Shown here: in pieces, positions 11,073-19,454 of the stretch
Position numbering within the stretch: the first letter of the stretch is position 1
Layout of the letters: each line of letters begins with the position of its first letter
Origin: Pelomyxa schiedti
Taxonomy: Eukaryota > Evosea > Pelobiontida > Pelomyxidae
Reading direction: 5' to 3'
Assembly: GCA_020536535.1 (NCBI GenBank)
Contig: JAHLWZ010000110.1
Span: 1-47,069 of the forward strand
Length of the DNA: 47,069 nt
Notes under the pieces: model-generated
Told to the model about the DNA's origin: nothing
Database searches by the model: none
The model's input: the letters and a program-made list of their open reading frames with translations, nothing else
Made by a program: the position numbers and the translations under genes

Positions 11073-12828
11073 CTACGAACTGCTGGTGGTTGGTGTGGGT
11101 TCTGTGGCTGGGGTGGCTTCTGTTGTTGTAGTAGTGGTGTTGGTTTCTGAAGCCACCTTGGCTTTTTCTTCAGCCTGTTGTGGAGTAAGTTGTTGGTTTA
11201 GTGTTAGCGGGGAGAGGTAACGAACCTCCTTTTTGGCCAATTGAGCCGCGGCTTCCTTCTCCTTCTCTAGTCGGATGTTCTCTTCTTCCTCGAGCCGTGA
11301 CATTTTCGAGAAAAGACCTGCAAAGGCCTTTCTATCTCTCTGGTTTTGTCTGGCTATCTTGTCTTTCAGAAGTTTCAGCTCTTTCAGAGCATCAGCATTT
11401 TTCGGCTCTATTAGGAGCACCTCGTTGAAGTCACGCTCAGCCGAGTCCCAGTCATCCAGAGCAGAGAAAGCCTTCCCTCTCCGTAAGAGGCCTCGTACAT
11501 TTCTGGATTCAATGTCAAGTGCCTTCTTGCAGTTTTCAAGAACCTCGTTCCATTCCTTTGTTGCGAGCTTGCATGCGGCAATGTTGAGGTAGCACGGCAC
11601 TTTCAGTTTCTTTGCCTTCCCCTTTTCTTCTTCGCTCAGCTTATAGTCAGAATCAACGCATTCGAGTGCTTTCTTGTACTTCTTCAAGGCACGTGCTAGT
11701 TTACCCTGTGTGTACAAGGCATTGCCCTCTAAGCGCTTCTTTTCTGCCATTTCCAGCTGCTCGGGTCCAGCGAGCTGGTACGGGGCTTTGGGCTTGTCAA
11801 AGGACACAAGGGTCACTTCATACTCAAGTACGTCGGTTCCAGCAACAGACAATGCAGAATTCCCTAAAATACCAAAGGCGTGCTGAGGCATGATAGTGAC
11901 AATTGCGACCTCTCCTCTCTTCATTGACTCTACAGCTTTCTCGAGACCAGGAAGAACAGTTTCTGAGACGCTCATGAGAAGAAAGTGATGAAATAGATAG
12001 CCTCAACCTTCGCCAATCGTGAAAGTGAAATTTTCCTTCGTCTCGAAAATGCGACCTGTCTCCTTAATTTTCGCAGAGTAGTTGATGGTGCAAACGGTTT
12101 CATCACTTGGAGTTTCCCATCCCTCTCCTTCTTTGAGAACCTACATCTCAAACATAAGAGGCTAACCCTGAAATCTAGAGTTGGATACCTTCATTAAAAT
12201 GGACTTGTCCTTCTTTTCGCTGACATCTTTTTCCTCACACCAATTCAAGAGTTCGACCTCAAAGACCAAGGTAGAGTTGGGTGGAATCTTCCCTTGTCCA
12301 CTGCTGCCGTAGGCGTACTCGGGCTTGATAGTGAAAATAGCAATTTCGTCCTTCAACATGGTTGCAACACCTTCGTCCCACCCCTTGATCACATTTCCAC
12401 ACCCCAACTGAAAAATACTTCAGAATTTTCCAGAAATGAACGAGCATTGTAGAAACCTTGAAGTTGAAGGGCTTATCTCTATCTCGGCTAGAATCGAAAA
12501 TTGTGTTGTCCAATAATTTGCCAACGTAGTGAACGTCCACATCAGCGCCCTTTGCTGAGAAGAAAAGGTGAGCAGTTGCACAAACCAATGTCGGGAAATA
12601 ATAAACATGATAAAAAAAAAGAACAAACAAATTTGAAGTTGGCACACCTGGCTTTTTGTACCCCGTTCCTTTTTTGACGATTTTCTTAAGAACACCACCG
12701 TCGTTTGTCACCTTGATCTCCTCGTCAACGGCTGGCTCGCGAATTGCGTCCATCTCCGGGTCGTGCTCAGCGTGGTCGTGGTGATCGTGGTCGCAGCAAT
12801 GTCCGTCGTGGTGATGTGTGTCAGCCAT
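11073..12828 (-). CDS. FKBP-type peptidyl-prolyl isomerase with two FKBP domains and TPRs (FKBP4/5-like)
   Basis: This is a co-chaperone-type immunophilin. Five exons (12828-12648, 12554-12457, 12407-12189, 12140-12008, 11962-11073) join in phase to 506 residues. The His/Asp-rich N-terminus ([19 protein letters not shown]) is followed by a canonical FKBP domain ([18 protein letters not shown], then [12 protein letters not shown] and PEYAYG). A second, more diverged FKBP domain ([18 protein letters not shown], then [12 protein letters not shown] and PQHAFG) probably has weak or no catalysis. Three TPR helices pairs follow ([48 protein letters not shown]). A charged and then Thr/Pro-rich tail ends TTSSS. 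TPRs of this class bind the EEVD tail of Hsp90. The His-rich leader could bind metal. It is divergent from the actin-related gene. Confidence 0.93.
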
Positions 12829-13223
12829 GGAGGTATTGTTTCGTGTGTTTGTTGTTTCTTAAGAATAACAAAAAAAAAATACAAAAAGTTGTTGGCTTTT
12901 TGTTTGTTGTGATTTCGCTTTGTTTTTTCGAAGTTGTGAGGTTTTTGGGCTCTGAAGGCCACCAACTTTATAAGTTCGAGAGAGATTCAGCACGTTCCAT
13001 GAAACTTCGGGTACTTTCCATCGGAAAGACATGTGAATGCCTTCGAGATTGTTTGTCTCTATTTCTATCCTATCTTTCTTGGTGCCTTGACAAGTTTTCT
13101 CGATGTGTCTGAGGGTGAGCTGGTCTCTGTAGGCCTACAGACACTCCTCCACGAGAAGTAGAGACTTGCTTTTTTCTTTCAGACACCAGAGACCGGGGGA
13201 ACAGTGGAGAATAGTTTTGACTG
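12829..13223. promoter_or_regulatory. Shared upstream region between FKBP (-) and actin-related (+) genes
   Basis: This 395-bp divergent intergenic region holds no supported gene. A poly-A tract lies at about 12869-12877. The sequence TTTATAAGTT near 12966-12975 may be a TATA-like element, but its distance from either start is not informative. It must contain both promoters if the start codons are right. Confidence 0.4.
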
Positions 13224-14389
13224 ATGAGCGGGCTTTCGGTTGGTGCCGCTGTTTTTGATTTTGGTACAGAGACTACCAAAGCAGGACTGGTGAGTGACAA
13301 GTGGCCGTCCCTCGTGATCCCCACTTCCATTGGCCCTGATTCTGGCGTGTCTTGCAGTTGGTTCCCCGCCCCTTTTGTGTAATTATGCTGTTTTTTCCTC
13401 CCCTTCTTTGCTTGCAGTTGTAGTAGTACGGAGTGCTTGTTGTAGTGGTTTAGTTTGGGGTTGTAGATGACACCAGTGCGACCAAGTACCCCGTATCACA
13501 TGGAGCCATCACTGACATGGACGCCATGGAGAAAATATGGAAGCACTCGTTCGCCGTCCTTGGAATCGACCCCATGGAGCACCCTATCATGGTCGTCGAC
13601 CACGGACTCTGCCGCAAGTCCGACCGCGAAAAGACCCTCCAGCTGCTCTTTGAAACCTTCAAAGTCCCGGCCGTGTACTTCGCCATCGCGACGGCCATGG
13701 TGGCCACCTCGCAAGCAAGTGCCACGGCAATAGCGCTGGAAACCGGGGAGGGTGTCACTGAATGCGTTCCAATGTATGACAACTACACCCTGCCCCACGC
13801 ACTATACCGGCGGGACTTTGGCGGCGACTCTGTGTCGGCTCAGATAAGAAAATTGCTTGCTGATTCCGGGACACCTGTGAGCCTCCAGACCGCTCGTGAC
13901 ATCAAGGAGAAGCATTCATTCCTCCCCGTTGATGCTGCTTCTGCTGCTTCTTCTTCTGTTGATAAAGTGGCTTACGAGATGCCTGATGGGAGGACTATTA
14001 CTCTTGGCAAGAAAGAGCGATTAGCGCCGGAGTTATTATTCAATGACGCGGAAGGGATCGAGCAGCCACTCTTGCAAAACATTATCAAGGAAGTCATCAT
14101 GAAGGTCGATGTGGATATTCGTGACGACCTTTCCAAGAACATCATAATATCTGGGGGCAACACTTTGTTCCCAGGGTTCCCAGAGCGATTACAATCCGAG
14201 CTAAGTCAATGCCTTCCTCCTGTTTTCAGGCGACTTACTGTCAGGGCACCCCCACAGAGGAAATTCCTTGCTTGGAAAGGCGCTGCCATATTGGCCTCTT
14301 TGTCACACAGCCAACGATTATGGATAAGGTACAGTGAATACATAGAAGAGGGCAACGATACAAATCTTGCGTGGAGGAAGTGCTGGTAA
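13224..14389 (+). CDS. Divergent actin-related protein, about 351 aa, two exons
   Basis: An actin-fold ATPase-like protein. Exon 1 starts at 13224 (MSGLSVGAAVFDFGTETTKA) and probably ends at 13356 before GTTGGT. Exon 2 runs 13467-14389, and this choice keeps the frame. Actin landmarks are YPVSHGAITDMDAMEKIW, ETGEGVTECVPMYDNYTLPH, IIISGGNTLFPGFPERL, and an end WRKCW in place of actin's HRKCF. It is about 25 residues shorter than actin, mainly between phosphate loop 1 and the KYP motif. The phosphate loops differ from actin: DFGTETT for DNGSGMC and ETGEG for DSGDG, so nucleotide handling may be altered. Which ARP class it belongs to is not clear; a lineage-specific actin-like protein is as likely. 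It is convergent with the TM2 gene, 54 bp away. Confidence 0.85.
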
Positions 14390-14443
14390 GAAAAGAAGAA
14401 CAATTTTTTTCTTGTTTTATCATTGATATGGTGGCAAGGTTAC

Positions 14444-15310
14444 CTACGAACCCTGAGGGGGGGCAGATGGTTGGAGGTCTGTGGGGGGTGGTTGTTGCTG
14501 TGGATCCACTTGAACACCATAGGGAACTGGGGCAGAATAAGGCTGTGGAGCCTGCAGTCCAAAAGAGGTAGTTGCTGTTGGGTACGGCTCTGTTGGATAC
14601 GGCATGTGAGAAGGGTACTCAGTGTAGCAGGATTGATTGGCGGCAGAGTAATCAGACGGCTGGGGAGCATACGCAGGTTGCATGGGAGAATATACAGATT
14701 GCTGAGAGGGTTGCCTAGTCTGCGTAGGAGGTTGTGGTGGGGGGTATGGAGTGCTTGGAGGAGGGAATGTGTAAGTCTGTGGCACAGGGACCGCGGTGAC
14801 AGGCGGAGGCCCGGAGGGTGGGAGAACTTGTTGCTGGAGCAATGGGGTGGTCACTGTTGGTTGTGTCATTACATAAACTGTGGGTTGGGGCTTTCCGTGG
14901 TAGTGGTGATGGTGCTATTTTGTTTTGTGATTATTTGGTTTTGGTTAGTTAGTCGTTTTGATCAAAAAAAAAAAAAAAAAAAAAGCAAAAAAGCAATAAC
15001 CAAAAAGGTGAAAGAACGTACGTGAACAGCGAGTTTCGCATTCTCAGCGGCTACCATCGTAGACATATTGCACATATCCACGCACTGGCCAATGCAACAT
15101 AGTCCCCCTGTCAAATACCACAGCACCCCTAAACACGGAAAACCAATGAATCCCAAAACAATAAAAAAAAAAGGGTAGGGTGTGTGGTGTGAGTCACATC
15201 AACCAAAACACACCCGTGCCGACGCGATCTAGGTAGCAACGATGTATGCCGCAACACCCACAAAATCCCAGCGCCCACAGCGCCCATGCTGTGGTCTCGC
15301 TCTTCTCCAT
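14444..15310 (-). CDS. TM2-domain membrane protein with Pro/Gln-rich tail
   Basis: Three exons (15310-15214, 15128-15022, about 14914-14444). The first two spell a TM2 domain: two hydrophobic helices with a short turn, WALWALGFCGCCGIHRCYLD, then RVGTG joined across the intron to VLWYLTGGLCCIGQCVDM. TM2 proteins usually read G-x-H-R-F-Y-L followed by a Gly-rich second helix, and this fits. The last exon is a Pro/Gln/Tyr-rich low-complexity tail of about 150 residues (HHHHYHGKPQPTVY onward), probably cytoplasmic. The start at 15310 (MEKSETTAW) is chosen because the domain begins at once; an in-frame upstream ATG at 15406 would add a 32-residue basic leader. The second intron contains a 20-base A run on the + strand. 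Confidence 0.82.
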
Positions 15311-15482
15311 TATGATGGCCCCGGTATTTTTTTTTTCTTTGCTTTTTTGTCCAGACGTTGATGGAGAAACTTTGGGTGGAAGGTGCCGTGCTCGTTGAAC
15401 GGTCACAAGAAAGAAGTGGTAGTTTTAGTTCAGTTGTTTTCTATTGTGTGAAACTCGACTCACTGCTTCTCCCCGAGGAACT

Positions 15483-16683
15483 TTACCATCCGTCCTCAAA
15501 GTTAGCCAGCATTTCCTCACACTTGGCGCACTTTACAACCTCTTCCAGCAGGGCAGTCCTCTGCTTCACTGTAACTGCGGGATTACCAGACAGTCGACAG
15601 AACTCCTCGATCCTGCCACTCTGTGCCAGGGCCTCCGCGCCCCTTGAGTGTTTGCCGTCATAGACCCTCCAACTATTGTCTTCGATATCCCTCGCAGCCA
15701 GTTGCATCCACGGCCCGATATCCATGCGATCGTTGCCCAGCTCTGCACTGGAAATGGACGTTTCAGGAAATGAGGTGGAGCTCCAGCCTGGTGGTTTTGG
15801 TGGACACGCCTCGCAACGTTGTGTGCAGTACCACACCTTGCCCTCTCCCGTCCTTCTGCGTTCACCTTGCCCCCCATAGTCATAACACTCTCCAGGACGC
15901 TCCTCATCCATCTCGTTACAGCAGTAAACAAAGGTCCTCTCAGTGCGGTCACTTCCGGCAGAATAGAACCACACCGCCCCACATTCCCTGGTTTTGACTA
16001 CCTCTTCCTCCTCTCCTTTCCTTATAATCGTGCCAGATCAAATTATCCTCTTGGAAGTCTGGAAGCGGAACCCCCGTGCTTTTGTCAACAGCCCCCATCT
16101 TTCCCCCCTTGCCCCTGACCAGTCTCTTGCTTTCGTTCGCCAACTTGAGGGATTTCAGTGAATTCCGAACAGAAGTATGGACGAGGAGTCTCCAGTGATT
16201 CTCATCAACAGCCCTGCTGATGAACTTCTGAGCCGCATGCAGCTCCTTCAGGTCCCTGCCCTTTCCTCTCACAGAATCCTTGGACACTGAGTCACAGCCT
16301 GAATCCCGGAGCCTGTTGCCGTCTCTCACAGCGGCCCTCGTCCTCATCAGAAGGCTTGCGCGCTCACACGCTCCCAGGCACGTCTTGGAGCACAAAGCGA
16401 ACCTGAAGAACGACGCCATTTTGTGACTTCCTGCCTTTTTGTCGGCTTCTGTCCTCCTCCCCCTTCGTGTCGGCGTGGTAGTTGCATCGCTATCACTACT
16501 TGAGCCAGACGACGACGACGAGGACGATGAGGAGGACGAGGCAGAGGAGCGGTAGGGAGGGAGCAAGAGAAATCCCACAATTGTGTCCATTACTGCTGGT
16601 GGCATCGTTTGGTCCAGCCCTTCCCGCCCTGGCCGATGGTGCGGAGTCGCCGGGGTTCCGTTGGACAAGCGATGCCGCTTCAT
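15483..16683 (-). pseudogene. Three-copy family, member 1 (frameshifted)
   Basis: This is a member of an unrecognised family (see 16706-17968 and 18118-19371). The first frame starts MKRHRLSNG at 16683 and carries the family's QTMPPAVMDTIVG motif, a Ser run, and the SKTCLGACERASLLMRTRAA block. It stops at 15949. The conserved second half (ECGAVWFYSAGSD, RTERTFVYCC, CPPKPPGW, IEEFCRL, CAKCEEML) is in another frame, ending at 15483. The switch falls in a pure-pyrimidine (+) tract at 16001-16023. No intron of plausible length explains it, so it is a one-base indel (real or an assembly error) or, less likely, programmed frameshifting. Only 22 bp separate its start from the stop of member 2. Confidence 0.75.
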
Positions 16684-16705
16684 CAGATTTTCCAATCTAC
16701 AAGTT

Positions 16706-17968
16706 TTACGGGAAAAGTGGACCCGACCACTGGGTTGCCAGTAGCACGGCACACTTGGCACACCTGAAAACTTGTTCCAGCAGAGCCCTTCTCTTAGCGG
16801 CCGACGCAGCAGAAGAATGAGCCAGTCGGCAGAACTCGTCCACTCGGCCGCTGTCCACCAGGCCGTCTGTGCCCCCGCGGCAGGGGGAGTCGCACACACT
16901 CCACGTGCCAGCTGAAATGTCCCTCGCAGCCAGCAAAAGCCACGGCAAGCAGTCGCAGTCCAGTTCCTTGTCACTTAGAATGGCAGGGAATGGCCCGGAG
17001 CTCCACCCTGGGGGCTTTGGCGGGCATATTCCGCTGCCTTGTGTGCAGAACCACACCATTGCGTTTCCTTCCCGGTGTCGTGCATCCTCTTCCTGGGGGA
17101 GGAGTTCATCAGAGTCGCCCAAGTCATCTGGAGGATAATACTCTGGTGAATCATACTCTTCGGGAGGGCACTCCTCACGCATCTCACCACAGCAATAAAC
17201 AAAGGTCCTCTCGGTGTGGTCTCTTCCGGCGGAGTAGAACCACAGTGCACCCCATTCCTGGTATGTAGCTTTCCTGTCCCCTATTGTTACCTTGGTATCA
17301 TTCTCTATCAACTGCCATTCAGGGAATCCTCCACGTGACCCCGCGGTTCCAGTAGTCATTGCCTTCCCGTGAACAACTCCTGTCTTTCCCTTGCCCCCGC
17401 TCCTACTCATGCTTGTATTCGCACTCGTCTGTGGTGCACCCGCCTTCAAAATCGATCCGTGGACGAGGAGTCTCCAGTGCTTCTCGTCGATGGCCTTGAC
17501 AATGAATTCCCGGGCCGCGTGCAGCCTCTGCAGGTCGCGGACGTCTCCCGTCACCGTACTCCTCGAAACCGGGTGGCTGCCGCACTCCGCGAGGTTGTTG
17601 CTGTCTCTCACAGCGGCTCTCGTTCTCATCAGAATGCTTGCACGCTCACACGCCTTCAAGCAGGTCTTGGAGCACAGGGCGAAGCTGAAAAACGACGCCA
17701 TCTTGTGCGCTTTGTTGTTTGTCTTCTTCCCATGCCTCGTAGTGGTGGTGGTCATAACGCACTCGAGGCCACTGCTTGGCTCGTCGCCGCTGCAATCGTG
17801 GCCAGAGGGGAGTGGCTCTGGAAGTGGGGCACCACGGCGGTAGGGAGGGAGCACAAGCAATCCCACAATTGTGTCCATGACAGCTGGTGGCATCACTTGG
17901 TCCAGCCCTTGACGCCGCTGACGTGGTGGATTGGCTGGTGCTCCGTTGGCCAGCCGGTACCGCTTCAT
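16706..17968 (-). CDS. Three-copy family, member 2 (intact, about 420 aa)
   Basis: This is an uninterrupted frame without an evident intron. An N-terminal LDQVMPPAVMDTIVGLLVLP stretch is followed by a spacer and FALCSKTCLKACERASILMR. That pattern (Pro-Pro-x-hydrophobic, then a Leu/Cys helix) is reminiscent of an F-box, but the match is weak. A basic middle region precedes the conserved WGALWFYSAG, RTFVYCCGEM, WFCTQGSGICPPKPPGW and EFCRL motifs and a final CAKC pair, so the Cys may bind metal. I take the start at MKRYRLANG (17968), which aligns with the MKR starts of the other two members; an in-frame ATG at 18040 would add 24 residues. Function unknown. Confidence 0.8.
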   Translation of the reverse strand: MKRYRLANGAPANPPRQRRQGLDQVMPPAVMDTIVGLLVLPPYRRGAPLPEPLPSGHDCSGDEPSSGLECVMTTTTTRHGKKTNNKAHKMASFFSFALCSKTCLKACERASILMRTRAAVRDSNNLAECGSHPVSRSTVTGDVRDLQRLHAAREFIVKAIDEKHWRLLVHGSILKAGAPQTSANTSMSRSGGKGKTGVVHGKAMTTGTAGSRGGFPEWQLIENDTKVTIGDRKATYQEWGALWFYSAGRDHTERTFVYCCGEMREECPPEEYDSPEYYPPDDLGDSDELLPQEEDARHREGNAMVWFCTQGSGICPPKPPGWSSGPFPAILSDKELDCDCLPWLLLAARDISAGTWSVCDSPCRGGTDGLVDSGRVDEFCRLAHSSAASAAKRRALLEQVFRCAKCAVLLATQWSGPLFP

Positions 17969-18117
17969 CGACTCGTCAAAAAGGAAATTAAATTTGGAGC
18001 GCAACGGGTGACTCAGGTCGTGTCCTTCTAAAGCTGGCATAACACCATTGTAGAATAAACTATGGAATTTGGCTTCTTACAACTGATGCCGTGGGGAGTA
18101 AATTTTGGGAGAATAAA

Positions 18118-19371
18118 TTATTCCATAACTAGGTAGCCACAGTAGGTACACTGGACAACTTTGTTCAGCATGGCACTCCTCTGTTCCAAGGTTGCAGCAG
18201 GAGAATTAGCCAGTCGACAGAACTCGTCAATCCTCTCATTGTCCGCCAGTGCCTTTGTGGCACTCCCTTTGGCTCGGTCGAATGCCAGCCACTCCATGGG
18301 TTCATCTTCAGGACCCTCCAGTTCTGCCAGCAGCACCCACGGCAAGAAATAATCGCGGCCCCTGCGGGGAAGATCAGTAACAGGGAATGGGGTGGCGATG
18401 GTCCAGCCTGGTGGTTTGGGAGGACATATCTCGCAACGTTCGTGGCAGTACCACAGCTTGGCGCTGACGGATTTGACGTGGATGTCTCTGCATCTGTCCT
18501 CTCTACTCGCCACCTCGCCGCAGCAGTAAACAAAGGTCCTCTCAGTGCGGTTACTTCCAGCAGAATAGAACCACGCCGCTCCACATTCCTGGTTTATTTC
18601 TGTAAAGTCCTCCCCTGGCACAGACTCTTCTCTCCGCACTATCAGATGTCCTGCTATAACGAAATCACTAGGGCCTTCACCCGACGTCGGGCTTTCAGCT
18701 TTTGTGGGTTCATGAGGAGGCGTTTCTATCTTGCTCTTTTTCGCCCCCATCTCATCTTTCATCGCCTTCACAATAGAACTGTGGACGCTCATCCTCCAGT
18801 TCTTCTCATCAACGGCTCTGGTGATGAACCTCTGTGCCGTTTCCAAATCCATCAGGTCCCTGGCGTGTCCCCTCTTGGAGACTTTGGACACAGATTCGCA
18901 GCCAAGCCCCACGAGCCTGTTGCCGTCTCTCACAGCGGCCCTCGTCCTCATCATAAGGCTTGCACGCTCACAAGCTCCCAGGCACGTCTTGGAGCACAAA
19001 GCGAACCTGAGGAACGATGCCATTTTGTGCCCTTCACCCATTTTTTTAGGGTCGCTTGTCGTGGCGGTGCCCTCGTCTTCAGAGCTGGAGCTCGAGCTCG
19101 AACTGGAACTGGAACTGGAACTGGAACTGGAGCTGGAGCTCGAGCTCGAGCTCGAGTCGCCGTGTTTGGTGGGTTTTTTTTTTCCCCCTTTGTTTTTTGC
19201 CGCGGGTTGAATGCCCTCGATGAAGGGAGGGCACCTGAGCCATCCCACAATGGCGTCCATGACGTGTGGTGGCATCACTTGATCCAGCCCGTACATTGGG
19301 TCGCTGTCTCTCGGCGCTTCTTGTGATGGTGGCGCTGTTGGTTTGCCGTCTCGCTGCCGATACCGTTTCAT
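18118..19371 (-). CDS. Three-copy family, member 3 (intact, about 417 aa)
   Basis: This copy is collinear with members 1 and 2: MKRYRQRDGK start, LDQVMPPHVMDAIVGW, a long poly-Ser run, FALCSKTCLGACERASLMMR, NQECGAAWFYSAGSNR, TERTFVYCCGEV, WYCHERCEICPPKPPGW, IDEFCRLAN and a C-terminal QCTYCGYL. The poly-Ser run (about 19080-19155) is encoded by an imperfect GAGCTC/GAACTG-type hexamer array and is the main length difference from member 2. Upstream in-frame ATGs to 19476 exist, but they would run past the COG5 start on the other strand. The conserved start leaves 83 bp between the two genes. Confidence 0.8.
   Translation of the reverse strand: MKRYRQRDGKPTAPPSQEAPRDSDPMYGLDQVMPPHVMDAIVGWLRCPPFIEGIQPAAKNKGGKKKPTKHGDSSSSSSSSSSSSSSSSSSSSSSSSSEDEGTATTSDPKKMGEGHKMASFLRFALCSKTCLGACERASLMMRTRAAVRDGNRLVGLGCESVSKVSKRGHARDLMDLETAQRFITRAVDEKNWRMSVHSSIVKAMKDEMGAKKSKIETPPHEPTKAESPTSGEGPSDFVIAGHLIVRREESVPGEDFTEINQECGAAWFYSAGSNRTERTFVYCCGEVASREDRCRDIHVKSVSAKLWYCHERCEICPPKPPGWTIATPFPVTDLPRRGRDYFLPWVLLAELEGPEDEPMEWLAFDRAKGSATKALADNERIDEFCRLANSPAATLEQRSAMLNKVVQCTYCGYLVME
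19080..19155. repeat. Hexamer-type array encoding poly-Ser
   Basis: Repeated GAGCTC, GAACTG and GAGCTG units in phase with the family-3 reading frame on the minus strand give an uninterrupted Ser run. Such arrays change length by slippage. Member 1 has a shorter Ser run in the same place, encoded by CGACGACGAGGA-like (+) sequence. Confidence 0.75.
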
Positions 19372-19454
19372 CCTGGACGAACCTCTTCTCTTAATTTTTT
19401 CCTTCCCTCCATCAGATCTGCTTTCTGTTAATTGTCTGATCAGATGACGGACCA

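Noticed and set aside
15949-16974. Minus-strand frame extending member 1 upstream into member 2
   Set aside because: The extension beyond 16683 reads the 3' end of member 2 in another frame. The conserved MKR start is a better choice.
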